This document shows positions 5,738 through 6,942 of a stretch of DNA of 6,942 bases, piece after piece (the stretch's first letter is position 1; the number at the start of each line of letters is the position of its first letter). The translations under genes and the position numbers were made by a program. The DNA is from Gammaproteobacteria bacterium (GTDB lineage Bacteria; Pseudomonadota; Gammaproteobacteria; Enterobacterales; Kangiellaceae). Under the pieces are notes generated by a model. That model did no database searches. It saw only the letters and a program-made list of their open reading frames with translations, and was not told where the DNA came from. The stretch covers positions 1 through 6,942 of the forward strand of contig JABXIW010000404.1 of assembly GCA_013372875.1 (NCBI GenBank), read 5' to 3'.

Positions 5738-6942
5738 ATGAAACTTTCTAATTTAAGTATCAAGTATAAAATCAGTGCGCTGATTTTGATCATTTCGTTA
5801 TCTGTTATCGCTCTCTCCGTTTTCTTTACATCTGAAATCAAGATGATAGAAGGAAAACTTACCGTATTTTCTGAAACCACCGTACCTAGCGTATTGCTCG
5901 TAAAAAATACCGAAATTGAACTCGGAATTTTAAGAAAGGATGAATTCTCTTTATTAACCAATGTGAATCACCCTCAATTCATGGAATGGGTAGCCGGATT
6001 AGAAAAATCTGAACAGAAAATTGATAAATATCTAGACCAATATGAGAAAGGACTGTGGGATCAACGCGACCGAGACGCTTTCAATAAAGTAAAAAGTGCT
6101 TGGGTTAAATACAGTGCGTTTAACAATGAATACGCGAAGTTGCTATTGAATAATAAAATCGACGAAGCAAATGAAACATTGTTAAACGGATTTTCTACAT
6201 TCACACAATTATCCGATGCGATTCGTGATTTAGTGGAACTAAACCAAACCTACGTACAAGAAGATATTGCTAGCGCTCATGAAGCAGTGCGCAGCGCAAT
6301 CACCTACAGCATTATTGCTATCGTCGCGCTATTGGCATTGAGTTTTACGCTAGGCCTATTCCTAACCAAACAGATCTGCACACCACTAAATTACGTGGTA
6401 AACATGGCGTCGAAAATCGCGTCAGGCGACCTAACTTACCAGCTTCCACGTAACAAAATTGGCCATGATGAGCTTGGCACCTTGGCAGATGCCTGCGTTG
6501 ATATGCAAGCGAAGTTGCTTACTTTGGTCGACAGTATCTCGTCAACCACAGCTCAAGTAGGCACCGCTATTGAAGAAGTGAGCGCGATTTCCGAACAGAC
6601 TTCAACCGGCATGGATGAACAACAAGTTCAGCTAAACCTTATCGCAACAGCAATGAACGAGATGCAAGCGACAGTAAATGAAGTCGCCAGCAACACCGAA
6701 GCCGCGTCAGAAACGGCAAACAGTGCTTCTCACGATGCGAAAGAAGGCCGCGGTGTCGTTCAAGAATGTATTAACCAAATCCACGAAGCATCATTGGCGA
6801 TTCAATCGGTTGGCAACATGGTGACAGAACTGGAACAAGATGCGTCTAACATCAGTGTTGTGGTTGACGTTATCCAAGACATCGCGGAACAAACCAACTT
6901 GCTTGCGCTTAACGCTGCCATTGAAGCTGCGCGCGCTGGTGA
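5738..6942 (+). CDS. Methyl-accepting chemotaxis protein, N-terminal part (runs off the window)
   Basis: The frame is open from the ATG at 5738 to the right edge, giving 401 full codons with the C-terminus missing. The product is a transmembrane chemoreceptor that signals to CheA/CheW. Membrane segment 1 is at about residues 10-30. The periplasmic sensor of about 155 residues (32-186) looks like a four-helix bundle, with RKDEFSLL in its first helix. Membrane segment 2 is at about 187-209, and the HAMP linker is at about 208-262 with the DELGTLA motif. The cytoplasmic coiled coil follows, reaching the conserved signalling tip: EQTNLLALNAAIEAARAG at 384-401, at the window end. Only a weak ribosome site (GTGAG) precedes the ATG. 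The ligand cannot be told from sequence. The first part of the gene is visibly richer in A and T than the cytoplasmic part, as is common for fast-evolving sensor domains. The long AT-rich leader suggests regulated expression. Confidence 0.93.
   Translation, partial: MKLSNLSIKYKISALILIISLSVIALSVFFTSEIKMIEGKLTVFSETTVPSVLLVKNTEIELGILRKDEFSLLTNVNHPQFMEWVAGLEKSEQKIDKYLDQYEKGLWDQRDRDAFNKVKSAWVKYSAFNNEYAKLLLNNKIDEANETLLNGFSTFTQLSDAIRDLVELNQTYVQEDIASAHEAVRSAITYSIIAIVALLALSFTLGLFLTKQICTPLNYVVNMASKIASGDLTYQLPRNKIGHDELGTLADACVDMQAKLLTLVDSISSTTAQVGTAIEEVSAISEQTSTGMDEQQVQLNLIATAMNEMQATVNEVASNTEAASETANSASHDAKEGRGVVQECINQIHEASLAIQSVGNMVTELEQDASNISVVVDVIQDIAEQTNLLALNAAIEAARAG

Overview
The window looks like chromosomal DNA of a Vibrio or close relative in the Gammaproteobacteria. 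The genes have the style and moderate GC content of that group (a chemotaxis receptor, a periplasmic YbhB/YbcL-like protein, a two-gene arsenite system), but this assignment is an inference from gene content and was not tested by any search. No insertion sequence, tRNA, rRNA or CRISPR array is visible.

Layout, left to right. (1) 1-232 is non-coding; it holds a terminator-like inverted repeat at the left edge and a candidate promoter and operator for the next gene. (2) 233-1714 is a compact arsenic-resistance unit: an ArsR/SmtB-type repressor followed by an ACR3-family arsenite efflux pump. A 23-bp motif built on ATCG/CGAT half-sites sits just before both genes (195-217 and 622-644, 18 of 23 positions identical) and is a good candidate ArsR operator. 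(3) 1757-3091 on the minus strand is a two-gene unit: a secreted PEBP/YbhB-like protein, then, 21 bases downstream, an AraC-family regulator. (4) 3280-4071 on the plus strand is a PhzF-family protein, divergent from the PEBP gene and closed by a clear rho-independent terminator at 4111-4137. (5) 4165-5193 on the minus strand is a seven-bladed propeller lactonase of the 6-phosphogluconolactonase family. (6) 5194-5737 is a 544-base gap without a convincing gene. Its first part is rich in inverted repeats and its second part is very AT-rich (19% GC over 5461-5700). (7) 5738 to the right edge is the first 401 codons of a methyl-accepting chemotaxis protein that runs off the window.

How the parts work together: the ars pair forms one regulatory circuit, in which the repressor is released by As(III) and the pump exports it. 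The AraC regulator probably shares a transcript with the PEBP gene and may control the divergent interval at 3092-3279. The lactonase, PhzF and chemoreceptor appear to be independent units. No clearly new multi-gene system is visible. The most interesting signals are the duplicated ars operator motif, the unusual cysteine layout of ArsR, and the structured then AT-rich gap at 5194-5737.
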